Assembly: GCA_028818705.1 (NCBI GenBank)
Contig: JAPPNJ010000001.1
Coordinates: 124,001-188,000, forward strand
DNA length: 64,000 bases
Source of the DNA: Candidatus Poribacteria bacterium
GTDB taxonomy: Bacteria; Poribacteria; WGA-4E; WGA-3G
Reading direction: 5' to 3'
Shown piece by piece: positions 43,960-52,672 of this stretch. Within the stretch, counting starts at the first letter, position 1. Every line of letters begins with the position of its first letter. The notes below the pieces were generated by a model that was given only the letters and a program-made list of their open reading frames with translations, did no database searches and was not told where the DNA came from. The translations under genes and the position numbers were made by a program.

Positions 43960-44115
43960 AAGCAAGTTGACAAAATATATGGTTGTGATACCACCCACTA
44001 CCTAAGGGTAGAGGCTTCGGTTTCGTAGCAACTGCGATTTTCTCAGAGAGTCCACCGTCTTATTGTCGCTCCACCCGCAGGCTATTATTCCAAATCAGAT
44101 TGGTTTTATCGCGTA
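43960..44115 (-). ncRNA. Probable omega-RNA (reRNA) / right-end region of the TnpB element
   Basis: In IS605 elements the guide RNA of TnpB is transcribed from the end of tnpB through the right end, with the guide taken from flanking DNA. The 155 bases after the tnpB stop are non-coding and contain a stem (CTACC/GGTAG at 43998-44011) and GC-rich foldable segments such as CGCGTATCAAGACGCG near 44111. Position supports the call; the boundaries are inferred. Confidence 0.45.
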
Positions 44116-45228
44116 TCAAGACGCGGGTACCCCAGCCTGCAAAATGTTTATCGCAGCGTTGATGTCTCTATCATGGTGAGAACCGCATTCAGGACATATC
44201 CACTGCCTATCAGAAAGAGAAAGGTTTTCGTTATGACATCCACAATCAGAACAAGGTTTTGTTGTGGCTTGCCAACGACCCGCTTTCAAGAATGTTTTAC
44301 CATATTTGGCAGAAGTCCATTGAAGTATCAATGCGAACTCACCGAAGGCAAGATCAGAGATTTTGCGTCCCCAAAGCTTTTTCATGCCTTCAAGATTCAG
44401 CGTCTCTATCGCAAGCTTATCGTATTTGTGCACAAGACGAAGGGCCAACTTGAAGAACCAATCACGCCTCCTGTTAGCAATCTTTTTATAGAGACGTGAT
44501 AGGTATCGTTTCGCACGATACCACCCATTAGAAAGATATTGCTTACGGGAGAGTGCCTTGTGAGCAGAACAGATTGCTTTGAGACATTGTTTATAGAACT
44601 CTGGCGACTCTATCTTTGTGCCATCTGAAAGTGTCAGGAATGTTTTAGAACCAAAATCTACCCCTGCCTCATTACCGGTCAATGGGAGTTTTTCGGAAGG
44701 TTCGCAAGCCTCGCAGACAATATAGAGGGAATAATCACCTACATTATCACGCTTGATTGTCACTCTCTTTAGTGTGCCTGTCCATTCACGGTGTTTCCAA
44801 AATGTGAAGGACTTTTTTAGACAGTTGATTGTGAAACGGTTGCCTTCTATTTTATAGCCTGCTTGTGTGAACGTCATAGATTTGTACTTGTGGTTCGGCT
44901 TAATTTTCGGTTTACCGACTTTACGTTTCGTTTTCCCTAACCGTCTATCTTCTATGTTGTCAAAGAAACGCTGGTAACCTAAATCAATACGGATAGCAAC
45001 GTCTTGTATCATCTGACTTGGCAATGCGTTCCAATGCGGTTGTGTTGTCCGCTTCAACTTCGTAATATGTTTCAAAATACGAGAAAGCGAAGCATACTTA
45101 CCAAAGAGACGATAGTAACGCCGTTGCAGACGCAATAAATGGACATGTACGTTGTGTAGATCGTCTATTAGATTGCCAATTTGTATCAGATTAGATTGAT
45201 GAGAGAACTCATATTTATAGGTTTTCAT
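44116..45228 (-). CDS. tnpB: TnpB RNA-guided nuclease (IS605 OrfB family)
   Basis: A 370-residue TnpB. RuvC catalytic residues: D near 189 (GVDFGSKTFLTL), E near 275 (KLAIETLNLEGM) and D near 353 (HDRDINAAINIL). The zinc ribbon CSDCGCHNENLSLSDRQWIC continues with PECG. The N-terminal HTH/wedge region is present (KYEFSHQSN through the basic KTKRKVGKPKIKP). All catalytic residues are intact, so it is probably an active RNA-guided DNA nuclease. It would promote element retention by cutting empty sites. No tnpA is nearby. Confidence 0.95.
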   Translation of the reverse strand: MKTYKYEFSHQSNLIQIGNLIDDLHNVHVHLLRLQRRYYRLFGKYASLSRILKHITKLKRTTQPHWNALPSQMIQDVAIRIDLGYQRFFDNIEDRRLGKTKRKVGKPKIKPNHKYKSMTFTQAGYKIEGNRFTINCLKKSFTFWKHREWTGTLKRVTIKRDNVGDYSLYIVCEACEPSEKLPLTGNEAGVDFGSKTFLTLSDGTKIESPEFYKQCLKAICSAHKALSRKQYLSNGWYRAKRYLSRLYKKIANRRRDWFFKLALRLVHKYDKLAIETLNLEGMKKLWGRKISDLAFGEFALILQWTSAKYGKTFLKAGRWQATTKPCSDCGCHNENLSLSDRQWICPECGSHHDRDINAAINILQAGVPAS

Positions 45229-45270
45229 GGATTTTCACAGACCACAGTTTTTCCCCTTGTCAAGTGGGTA

Positions 45271-45354
45271 GGCAGACACGTAACCTTGCGATTACGCTTG
45301 ACATGTCTGCCACTGTGATACTATAATTATAGTATATTTTTGGTAAATTGTCAA
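45271..45354 (-). promoter_or_regulatory. Perfect consensus promoter and leader hairpin of tnpB
   Basis: On the minus strand TTGACA (45354-45349), 17 bases and TATAAT (45331-45326) give an exact sigma70 consensus. The transcript then forms a two-part hairpin, GGCAGACA (45311-45304) with TGTCTGCC (45278-45271) and an inner CGTAA/TTACG. This places strong RNA structure 40-80 bases ahead of the tnpB start. Confidence 0.75.
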
Positions 45355-45516
45355 ATTTATTTTTCCTATCACGCACTTAGCCGTCTATATTCCATGCTAA
45401 AGCATGGGGATTTGACGGAAGAGTGTTAAAGTAGAATTGTGGTTTTAAAGTAGAATTTAGCATAAGCAACATTTTCTGACACGCAAATACGCTCAATAGC
45501 GATAAGGAGTCTGAAT

Positions 45517-46299
45517 ATGCTAACGCAAGAACAGGTTGATTTTTATCATGAAAATGGTTATCTCAAGGTAGATCAACTCTTTAAACCTGAAGAGACAAAA
45601 GAATTGGCATCTGAAATGGTGCGGATTATTAACAACTGGGGACAGGAGACAATCGGTTGGGCCGGACCTTGGCGTACACGCTACCTCAAAGAGGAGGATC
45701 AGCAGACGACGAAGGCTGTCTTTATGCACAATCCCCATTTCTACTCGGCTGCATGGGGGCGGGTGATTTTCCACGAACGGCTGACGGGTGCGGTGCAATC
45801 ACTCATCGGTGATACCATTCAATGGCACCATACTGTGTTACACGCAAAGCCCCCCGAAAAAGGCACGCCATTCCCGATGCACCAAGATTATCCGTTCTAC
45901 CCACACGATGGCCTTGATTTTGTCGATTGCCTCGTTCATCTCGACGATGCCCCCTTTGAAAGCGGTGCCTTGCGAGTTGTCCCCGGCAGCCATAAGGAAG
46001 GACCGCGGGAACATATCACGGGTGAAGGTACAGCACCGCATCTGCCTACCGATAAATTCCACCCAGATTTCATCGACTCGATTCCGATTCCGGCAACGGC
46101 AGGGGATGTCATTTTCTTCAGCTACTGCCTTATCCATTGGTCTGAAGTCAATCGGACGGATCAGTGGCGGAAAGCGGTTCGATTCGGATATCACAAGCCT
46201 GAAATGCGTCCCGTTGGACGTCGCGAAGAAGAACCTTACAACAACATTATGGCAGGTGGGTTCAAAACGAATCCAACTTCTGAAGAGATAATGGCTTAG
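45517..46299 (+). CDS. Phytanoyl-CoA dioxygenase (PhyH) family protein
   Basis: A 260-residue Fe(II)/2-oxoglutarate dioxygenase. The metal triad is H122-x-D124 (PMHQDYPF) and distal H207 (LIHWSE), with the 2-oxoglutarate arginine in WRKAVRFGYH (about 218-222). VPGSHKEG is a further family marker. PhyH-type enzymes hydroxylate small molecules; expanded sets of them are typical of some marine symbiont lineages. The substrate is unknown. AAGGAG is found upstream of the ATG. It begins about 100 bases beyond the TnpB element and is not obviously in an operon. Confidence 0.92.
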   Translation: MLTQEQVDFYHENGYLKVDQLFKPEETKELASEMVRIINNWGQETIGWAGPWRTRYLKEEDQQTTKAVFMHNPHFYSAAWGRVIFHERLTGAVQSLIGDTIQWHHTVLHAKPPEKGTPFPMHQDYPFYPHDGLDFVDCLVHLDDAPFESGALRVVPGSHKEGPREHITGEGTAPHLPTDKFHPDFIDSIPIPATAGDVIFFSYCLIHWSEVNRTDQWRKAVRFGYHKPEMRPVGRREEEPYNNIMAGGFKTNPTSEEIMA

Positions 46300-46353
46300 T
46301 TAGAGTGGGTTGTGGATTTTGCGGTAAGTATCAGTGGTTGGTTAGGAAAAACT

Positions 46354-46375
46354 GGCGCGGTTAATAAACCGCGCC
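46354..46375. repeat. REP-like palindrome (GGCGNGGTT family)
   Basis: GGCGCGGTT-AATA-AACCGCGCC, a perfect 9-base stem with a 4-base loop, is followed by TACCTATTTTAA. The same palindrome and tail recur at 53248-53269, with variants at 51483-51501 and 53579-53600. Confidence 0.8.
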
Positions 46376-46406
46376 TACCTATTTTAAGGCGTGATCAAAT
46401 TATAAA

Positions 46407-46431
46407 GGGCGGGCAGATTTTCTGTCCGCCC
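46407..46431. terminator. Bidirectional terminator-like hairpin
   Basis: GGGCGGGCAG-ATTTT-CTGTCCGCCC forms a 10-base stem (one G-U pair on plus) between the convergent PhyH and LamG genes. On the minus strand it is followed by TTTATAATTT, so it best serves the LamG gene. Confidence 0.55.
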
Positions 46432-46448
46432 CTGTTAATTTAAAATGG

Positions 46449-47276
46449 TCAACGGCGTTTTATATTCCCCCAGCTGGTCGTCAGTTTACCTCCTGGTTGA
46501 ACCGCCAACCCACCAATCGTTTCCATGGCAATATTCATCTCATCAACATCAATGACCCTATCCCACATATAGACCTCGGCGATAACAGCATTTAACCACT
46601 GCCCATCCTCCCGGTGTGCGATGAAGACGGGACGCGTGCCAGTTTCACAAGGGCCGTTGCCTTTATCGGGTGCTTCTGCGACTGGGTTTTTATCACCATC
46701 TACGTAGACGCGCACGCCTTCTTCCAATTGGAACGTGCCGCACTGGTGAATCCACTTGCCCCCTGGTGCTGTGCCAGCACCGTGCGGTTCTGAAACACCA
46801 GAACCCGGGCATGTCCAGACTGACATCCCTGCCCCGAAGTCGTCATAAATATAGAGCGAGAATTCCCACTGATTGGCGTTGCCTTTCATGACAATAGGCT
46901 GTCGGGTCTGCCCGTGGGCATCGGTACCGACTTTCAGCACTTTTACCCACGCACAGATAGTCAAGCCCTTCTTCTTGTCAAAATGGGAATCAATGTCTTT
47001 ATTCTGACCTTCCATGTCAATTTTGATGTAGGTTGACTTGCCGTCAAACTCCATTACTTTCCCGAGATCGTTGTGCTTGGCATCTACCCATTTCGGTGCG
47101 CTCTTACTGAGTTCCGTATCAAAACTGTGTGGACCGTGGTCGGCGACCTTTTGTCCAGCTCCTTCGTTCATGGGTAGATACATCCAAAGCCCATCCTCGA
47201 TATCAGCAGCATGTGCGAGAAGAGCCCCAGCGGAAAATACCGCTATGAGCAATGTAAAAAATATAGCCTGATGCAT
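46449..47276 (-). CDS. Secreted LamG (concanavalin-like) domain protein
   Basis: A 275-residue exported protein. The start at 47276 has AGGAGG six bases upstream; an earlier in-frame ATG at 47297 lies in front of that site. Signal peptide 1-24 ends in LLAHA. The mature protein is one jelly-roll domain (LWMYLPMNEGAGQKVADHGP, VMEFDGKSTYIKID, LTICAWVKV, VYVDGDKNP, IAEVYMWDRVID), the LamG/laminin-G-like 3 pattern. Such domains bind glycans or proteins; no enzyme domain is attached. It lies convergent to the PhyH gene. Confidence 0.87.
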   Translation of the reverse strand: MHQAIFFTLLIAVFSAGALLAHAADIEDGLWMYLPMNEGAGQKVADHGPHSFDTELSKSAPKWVDAKHNDLGKVMEFDGKSTYIKIDMEGQNKDIDSHFDKKKGLTICAWVKVLKVGTDAHGQTRQPIVMKGNANQWEFSLYIYDDFGAGMSVWTCPGSGVSEPHGAGTAPGGKWIHQCGTFQLEEGVRVYVDGDKNPVAEAPDKGNGPCETGTRPVFIAHREDGQWLNAVIAEVYMWDRVIDVDEMNIAMETIGGLAVQPGGKLTTSWGNIKRR

Positions 47277-47588
47277 TTTCTTCCTCCTTTGTAGCATAAT
47301 CTGTTAGATTGTGCATATCAGGGCGCAGACTAACAGTCTACGCTACGAGATCCCCAAGAATAATGAACCACTCTCAGTTAATTACACACTTCACCATTAA
47401 ATTAGACAGATTGTTAATTAATTGGTTCAGATTTTCTATTAAGCGTTTCAGAAATATGCAACCCAGATGTTGCAGTGTGGAAGTGAAGACGGAAAAATAG
47501 TTTCCGTACGACGTTTAGAAAATAAAAATAGAAATGTGAGTGGCGAAGATAATTCTCCGCAACAAATATAGAATCGGTTAGTGAGATG
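47277..47588. other. Gene-free spacer with an imperfect inverted repeat
   Basis: A 24-base arm (47291-47314, GTAGCATAATCTGTTAG...) pairs at 18 of 24 positions with 47323-47346 (..CTAACAGTCTACGCTAC). It sits just ahead of the LamG gene. The rest is AT-rich without a coding frame. Confidence 0.6.
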
Positions 47589-48392
47589 TTACTTCTGACG
47601 TGCGACACGCGCTTGGACAACCCGCAGCATATTACGTGTCTCAACTGTGTCAGGGTTTAGTTGTAAGGCTCTTTCAAAAGCCTTGATGGCTTCTGGATAC
47701 GTGCCTTGTTTTGTATGGCATACACCGAGTTCATGGTATGCCTTGGCGTTGTTAGGATAAATTTCTGTGATTGTTGTAAAGGCTTCTAATGCTTCTGTGA
47801 ACCGTTCCGTTTCTCGATAGACGTAGCCAAGCTGCATCAAAGCATCAGGGAAATTCGGTTTAAGAACGATTGCTTTTTCAAGAGCAGCGATGGCTTCTGG
47901 GAACACACCTTTATGTCTGTATGCAAGCCCGATGCCATAGTGAGCGTAAGGAAGCGTGGCATCACGCGTCAGTGCTTTCTCGTATTCGGCAATTGCTTCA
48001 TCAAGCCGTCCTGCGAATCCATAGGCTCTGCCCAAATCGACATAAGCCGCCGCCATATCGGGCCTCAACTGAACTACGCGTTTGTAGGCAGTAATCGCCT
48101 CAGTAAGTTTCCCCTGCATTACATAGACTGTACCCAAATTATGATGTGCCTCAACCAACGTCGGTTTTAACGCAACAGCGTGTTGATAAGCCAACGCTGC
48201 CTCCTGGAGTCTCCCAGCGCGTTGATAAGCGGTTCCGCTGTTGCTGTAGTCCTCGGCGGAGGGTGAAGCCGCTGATTTGGTAGATGTTGCGGATGCAGGT
48301 TTTGTTTCGACGGGGGCACGTTCGTTACTTTGACACCCACTCATGAGTCCTAAAACTACCAGAAAGATACATCCATAACTACTCAGTTTCAT
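47589..48392 (-). CDS. TPR-repeat lipoprotein
   Basis: A 267-residue protein with lipobox LMSGC (cysteine near 20), a short polar linker and about six tetratricopeptide repeats from residue 50 (AYQRAGRLQEAALAYQHAVA, VYVMQGKLTEAITAYKRVVQ, CHTKQGTYPEAIKAFERALQ). It would be membrane-tethered and bind proteins or peptides. Its start overlaps the ASPIC/UnbV gene stop by four bases, so the two products are made together. TPR plus ASPIC/UnbV pairs recur in several uncultured and planctomycete-type lineages, function unknown. Confidence 0.88.
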   Translation of the reverse strand: MKLSSYGCIFLVVLGLMSGCQSNERAPVETKPASATSTKSAASPSAEDYSNSGTAYQRAGRLQEAALAYQHAVALKPTLVEAHHNLGTVYVMQGKLTEAITAYKRVVQLRPDMAAAYVDLGRAYGFAGRLDEAIAEYEKALTRDATLPYAHYGIGLAYRHKGVFPEAIAALEKAIVLKPNFPDALMQLGYVYRETERFTEALEAFTTITEIYPNNAKAYHELGVCHTKQGTYPEAIKAFERALQLNPDTVETRNMLRVVQARVARQK

Positions 48393-50080
48393 TTTTTGGA
48401 TGCTCCTTCGATCACCTCTATAGTCTGATTTACTTTGAGTTCAGTGTACCGATCTATTTCGCCGGAGGACCATTGAATCTCAAGCTGCGCAACTGTTTTA
48501 TTTTCCCCTAATCCGAACGTTAGTACCATCTCACTTTGAGAACAATAACTGCTGCCGGTACGAACCATCTGGCTTTGGACGGTATCTCCCGATGTTACTC
48601 TGACTTTGGCTCCGATTCCATCGCGATTGCTACGAACACCGACGGCTTTCACTCGGAGGTAATTAGACAGCAGTTCTGTATCATTCCGCAGAAGCCGTGC
48701 GCCACCAAACCCGTCTTCAACACCGTTATTGCTTACAAGCAGATCCAAGTCTCCATCGTTATCGTAATCGCCATAGGCACATCCGCGTCCGACACCTGCG
48801 TTAACGAGTCCGGCGCGCTTCGTAATATCTCGAAACGTTCCATCTCCTTGATTTCGGAAGAGCGAAGGAAACTGTGGGTATGGCGTATGCTGTTGGTAGC
48901 GTAACACCTCCGGTTCAATGTGCCCGTTAACGCAAAACAGGTCAAGTGCGCCATCTAAGTCGCAGTCGAAAAATAAGACGCCGAAGGTCAACGAACGGTA
49001 ACTGACCCTGCCAATCTGGACCCGATCTGCGCTATCAGTGAAATAGATGTCTCCCGGCTTTGCGTAAAAGAAGGCTGTCTTCTCATTGCTAAAATTACCG
49101 ATAGCAATTGCGGTGCCGCCGTTGTTATAGACATCGGCTGCATCAATCCCCATGCTGCCACGGGCTTTCCCTGCCTCACTAAAGGCAATTCCCATAATGA
49201 GGGCTTCATCGGTGAATGTGCCATCGCCGTTATTCCGATAGAGAAAATTCGGTTCGGTATCGTTAGCGACAGCGAGATCAATCCATCCATCGTTATTGTA
49301 ATCCAAAAGGGTAACACCGAGGGACTTACCTATCGGATTATATAGCCCTGCTTGTGTTGTGAGATCGGTGAACGTGCCATTGCCCTGGTTACGGTAGAAT
49401 CGACAAGACTGTCCGGTATAGACAGTCGGCGTGCAATAGGAGCGGTATCGCATATTGTCAACCGCAGAATTCACCGTACACGGCACATCTGTTTCAGGGG
49501 TCCATTCAACGTAGTTGCAAACAAAAAGATCCAACCACCCATCGTTGTCAGCATCGAAGAAGGCGGCACTTGTTGACCAAGCTGGATCGCCGACCGCTGC
49601 GAATTCGGTGACATCTGTGAAGGTGCGGTCTCCGTTATTGCGAAACAGTCGGTTTTCACCTACGTTGGTAAAGTAGATATCCGCATCGGTATCGTTGTCG
49701 TAGTCAGCGACTGTTATCCCCATACCGTACATCGGCACATTTAATTTCGCTGTTTCCGTGACATCAACGAATTGCCCATTTCCCATGTTTCGGTAGAGTT
49801 GAGGGGTATGCGTCGTTTCTACGTGTTCCCATGCTGTTCCATTTGTGAGGAGAAGGTCCAAATTACCGTCAGCATCGTAGTCCAAAAAGGCGCATCCGGC
49901 ACCCATTGTTTCGGGCATATACCGTTCACCAGTCGCCCCGGTGAAGTGCTGAAATTCGATACCGAATACATCGGTAACATCCGTAAATTGGATGTCAGCT
50001 CCTGCGCGGAGACAGATAAGCGTACACGAGAGAGCAAACGTCCGCATGAGGTATTTTCTATATCGCTTTTCAATATACAC
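48389..50080 (-). CDS. FG-GAP/VCBS propeller protein with ASPIC/UnbV domain
   Basis: A secreted protein of 563 residues (GTG start at 50080) or 552 (ATG at 50047). The n-region KRYRKYLMR leads into a hydrophobic signal. Repeats bear calcium-loop motifs D-x-D-x-D-G: DYDADGNLDLL, DYDNDTDADIYF, DADNDGWLDLFV, DYNNDGWIDLAV, DCDLDGALDLFC and DYDNDGDLDLLV. These form an integrin-like propeller. The C-terminal ASPIC/UnbV domain runs from YLRVKAVGVRSNRDGIGAKV to the end (VAQLEIQWSSGEIDRY). Probably periplasmic or cell-surface. Encoded nine bases after the aldo/keto reductase and coupled to the TPR lipoprotein. Confidence 0.9.
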   Translation of the reverse strand: MYIEKRYRKYLMRTFALSCTLICLRAGADIQFTDVTDVFGIEFQHFTGATGERYMPETMGAGCAFLDYDADGNLDLLLTNGTAWEHVETTHTPQLYRNMGNGQFVDVTETAKLNVPMYGMGITVADYDNDTDADIYFTNVGENRLFRNNGDRTFTDVTEFAAVGDPAWSTSAAFFDADNDGWLDLFVCNYVEWTPETDVPCTVNSAVDNMRYRSYCTPTVYTGQSCRFYRNQGNGTFTDLTTQAGLYNPIGKSLGVTLLDYNNDGWIDLAVANDTEPNFLYRNNGDGTFTDEALIMGIAFSEAGKARGSMGIDAADVYNNGGTAIAIGNFSNEKTAFFYAKPGDIYFTDSADRVQIGRVSYRSLTFGVLFFDCDLDGALDLFCVNGHIEPEVLRYQQHTPYPQFPSLFRNQGDGTFRDITKRAGLVNAGVGRGCAYGDYDNDGDLDLLVSNNGVEDGFGGARLLRNDTELLSNYLRVKAVGVRSNRDGIGAKVRVTSGDTVQSQMVRTGSSYCSQSEMVLTFGLGENKTVAQLEIQWSSGEIDRYTELKVNQTIEVIEGASKK

Positions 50081-50089
50081 TGGGAAACA

Positions 50090-51082
50090 TTAAGCTTTGT
50101 AAAATTCAACCGTTGTTCCAGCCATGTCCTCGACCTTTTCTATCAACGCCTGCCGCTCCTCATCTCCCATACCTGTGAAAGTCTTAGCGATGTCGATCTT
50201 CTCTTGCATCTGCTTGGCATCGTCTGGACCAGTAACGAGTGTACTTACGGGTAGGGACCAGACAAAGCGAATCGCTTCGGAAACGCTGACCCGATCCGGG
50301 ACGATTTTTGGATTTTCACCGTGTCTACCGTGTTGCGCGCCACCGAAAAAGCCACCGTTTGCGAGTGCTTTCATTCCGATCACACCAACATTGCGTTCAA
50401 CAAGCGTCGGGACGACCCTTTCGATGAAACTCTCGTAGCTGACATCCGTAAGATTCACAGCTAATTGACAGGCATCGAAAATATCGGTCCGTTCAAGCAT
50501 GCGCTCATGAGCAGCGGGGCTTGAATGTCCAGTGAATCCGATATAACGCGTCTTTCCAGCAGCTTTTGCTTCCAACATCACATCAAGAATGCCGTTATCA
50601 ATCCGCTCATCTACGTCGGCGGAATTTTTGATTGAATGTACTTGCCAGAGATCCAGCCGATCGGTATTCAGGCGTGCGAGTGAGCCTTCGAGGTGCTTCC
50701 AAGCACCATCAGCAGTCGTTGCTGTCGTTTTCGTCATCAGGAATATATCATCTCGGTATTTTGGAACAAGCAGTTTTCCCAAACGACTCTCACTACCACC
50801 GGACTGATAAGATTCTGCGCTATCAAAGAACCTGACACCGCCTTCAAGTGCAATCTCAATTGTTTTTTGGGCTTCAGCTTCTGACATCCCTCCGATATGC
50901 CATCCGCCAACGCCAAGCATTGTTACCGCCTCTCCTGTACGGCCGAATCTCCGTGTTGGTAGGAGAGTACCTAAGCGGTCACTGGCAATATTTGCTTCAT
51001 CGCCTTCTGCACACGCCGACGACAAAAGAACGCCTGTTGTTAGGCCTGCCATCGATTTTAGAAATGCGCGTCGATCAATCAT
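50090..51082 (-). CDS. Tat-exported aldo/keto reductase
   Basis: A 330-residue protein. The start at 51082 (MIDRRAFLKSMAG) has GGAGG nine bases upstream; GTG at 51091 overlaps that site. The twin-arginine motif RRAFLK and the following hydrophobic segment to SSACA mark Tat export with a possible lipobox. The barrel domain has GVGGWHIGG, the catalytic D/Y/K/H pattern in FFDSAESYQSGGSE (Y), LMTKTT (K) and WQVHSI (H), and cofactor-binding SVSEAIRFVWS. It reduces carbonyls with NADPH, so folding with cofactor before export fits Tat. First gene of a three-gene operon. Confidence 0.9.
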   Translation of the reverse strand: MIDRRAFLKSMAGLTTGVLLSSACAEGDEANIASDRLGTLLPTRRFGRTGEAVTMLGVGGWHIGGMSEAEAQKTIEIALEGGVRFFDSAESYQSGGSESRLGKLLVPKYRDDIFLMTKTTATTADGAWKHLEGSLARLNTDRLDLWQVHSIKNSADVDERIDNGILDVMLEAKAAGKTRYIGFTGHSSPAAHERMLERTDIFDACQLAVNLTDVSYESFIERVVPTLVERNVGVIGMKALANGGFFGGAQHGRHGENPKIVPDRVSVSEAIRFVWSLPVSTLVTGPDDAKQMQEKIDIAKTFTGMGDEERQALIEKVEDMAGTTVEFYKA

Positions 51083-51804
51083 GATTTTCACCTCCGTTAT
51101 TTTATATCATAAGTTATTTGGGAATATTTGTCAAGAGTTTTCTGTAGAGTAGCCAGAGGCATTCAATTGTCACGAATCCCTCTTGTAGGAGGGGTTTGTA
51201 ACCCCGATTCTTGCGGAAAGCAGTGCCCCCCTATTGCCCATAACGCACTCAAAAAACCGAAAACTGAATGGCTCTGGTAGAGTAGCAGTCAGCGGTCAGA
51301 GCGTTCCGCTACGCTCCACTGTTAGCCGTTAGTTATTGGAATGTTAACATATTTTTATAATTCACCCTAAACCTGATTTTCTTCTTGATTTAAATAGGAG
51401 TTGGCGGTTATAATAACCTAATAAGCAGTATGGCATTCGTCCTTTTATAGTAAGTCCAAGAATTAATGAGACACTCTTCAGCGGGCGAGGGAACCTCGCC
51501 CCTACGATAGAGGCATTCTGATATTGTTAAAATGTATTTTTAATTGTAATAGGACTTACGCAGCAAAGTCGTCCCCGTGATGAAGTCCTCAAACATGCCT
51601 GTGTTCGGACAGATGGCTTCGGCTTTCGTGCCTGTCCGCTTATGAAAAGGACGCAGGGCACGGGGACCCTGCGAAACCAACAGAAAAACTACGCAATTTG
51701 CGTAAGTCCTGTGTAAGTCTTACTATAAATAACTGAGATTGCTCCTGAAACGGATTTGCAAACAAGTGGTGCGAAGTCCTAAGGACATTAGGGCTTGAAA
51801 ATAC
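51083..51804. other. 722-base gene-free spacer with nested repeats
   Basis: It carries CCCTC-TTGTAG-GAGGG (about 51178-51193) and the nested inverted-repeat element at 51445-51728. No reading frame looks coding. Promoters for the flanking divergent genes should lie at its ends, but none stands out. Confidence 0.6.
51445..51728. mobile_element. Nested MITE-like inverted repeats
   Basis: The outer arms TTATAGTAAG (51445-51454) and CTTACTATAA (51719-51728) are perfect over 10 bases. Inside, AGGACTTACGCA (51551-51562) and TGCGTAAGTCCT (51699-51710) are perfect over 12 bases. Between the two left arms lies the palindrome GGGCGAGG-GAA-CCTCGCCC (51483-51501). This suggests successive insertions. 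No transposase is encoded. Confidence 0.75.
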
Positions 51805-52557
51805 TTGTTTTTTTACCGCAGCAAACTTAATAGCATGGAAAACGGTTCAGAGAAAACAATCCCTGGTAAACTCGTCGTGCTTACCTTTGACGATGGCTGT
51901 AAATCGCAGGCGACCTTCATAGGTCCCCTTCTGGCATCTTATGGCTTCGGTGCAACCTTCTATATTACCGAAGGGCTGAACTTTCTCACAAACAAAGAAG
52001 CCTATATGACATGGGAAGAAGTACGTGGCTTACACGACACCGGTTTCGAGATTGGCAATCATACGCGTCACCACCGGAACGTAACGCAGCAGTCGGCGGC
52101 GGAACTTAGCGCGGATCTCATACACATTGACGAACGTTGCGAGGCATACGGTATTCCGCGACCGACGACTTTTTGCTATCCTGGCTATAGCCACGGCGAA
52201 GCGGCTGTTGAAGTACTCGTTGAACACGGTTTCGATTTTGCCCGACGCGGTGTTGCACCAGAATTTCCTTATGACGGCGAAGGTGGGCGCGGACCTGCCT
52301 ATAATCCGACCTTGCATCACCCACTCTTAATTCCGACGACGGGGGCTTCCGGACCTCATTGGAGTTTTGATGATTTCGAGTGGGCACTTGCGCAAGCAAA
52401 AGACGGGAATATAGCGATTCTGACATTTCACGGCGTGCCGGACATCGAGCATCCATGGGTTCACACGGAGCCAGCGCAATTTGAAGCATATATGGCGTAT
52501 CTTGCGGAAAACGACTATCATGTCATCGCACTCCGGGATCTCAGGGAGTATGTGTAG
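51805..52557 (+). CDS. Polysaccharide deacetylase (NodB-type)
   Basis: A protein of up to 250 residues; a TTG at 51805 and an ATG at 51835 are both possible starts and neither has a strong ribosome site. NodB fold: LVVLTFDDGCKS (catalytic base and metal aspartates), EIGNHTRHH (metal histidines), RPTTFCYPGYSHGE and LTFHGVPD (late histidine). It removes acetyl groups from N-acetylated glycans. There is no signal peptide, so it may be cytoplasmic or act on small substrates. Confidence 0.87.
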   Translation: MFFYRSKLNSMENGSEKTIPGKLVVLTFDDGCKSQATFIGPLLASYGFGATFYITEGLNFLTNKEAYMTWEEVRGLHDTGFEIGNHTRHHRNVTQQSAAELSADLIHIDERCEAYGIPRPTTFCYPGYSHGEAAVEVLVEHGFDFARRGVAPEFPYDGEGGRGPAYNPTLHHPLLIPTTGASGPHWSFDDFEWALAQAKDGNIAILTFHGVPDIEHPWVHTEPAQFEAYMAYLAENDYHVIALRDLREYV

Positions 52558-52672
52558 GGTTATAAGCACATCCTACACACCTATCGCCCTACTGGGGCTT
52601 TGAACAATACAGATGGAGATAAGAGATACAGTAGGTTCGTGTCGTAAGCGTACCTACTCGTTTTAGTAACCT

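Larger units (their letters stand above)
43960..45420 (-). mobile_element. IS200/IS605-type element carrying only tnpB
   Basis: The approximate limits are inferred from end hairpins. The left-end hairpin CCATGC-TAAA-GCATGG (45392-45407) is typical of IS605-family ends. A right-end candidate is CTACC-TAAG-GGTAG (43998-44011). No tnpA (Y1 transposase) gene is present, so the element cannot move by itself. Exact ends cannot be fixed without comparing empty sites. Confidence 0.7.
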
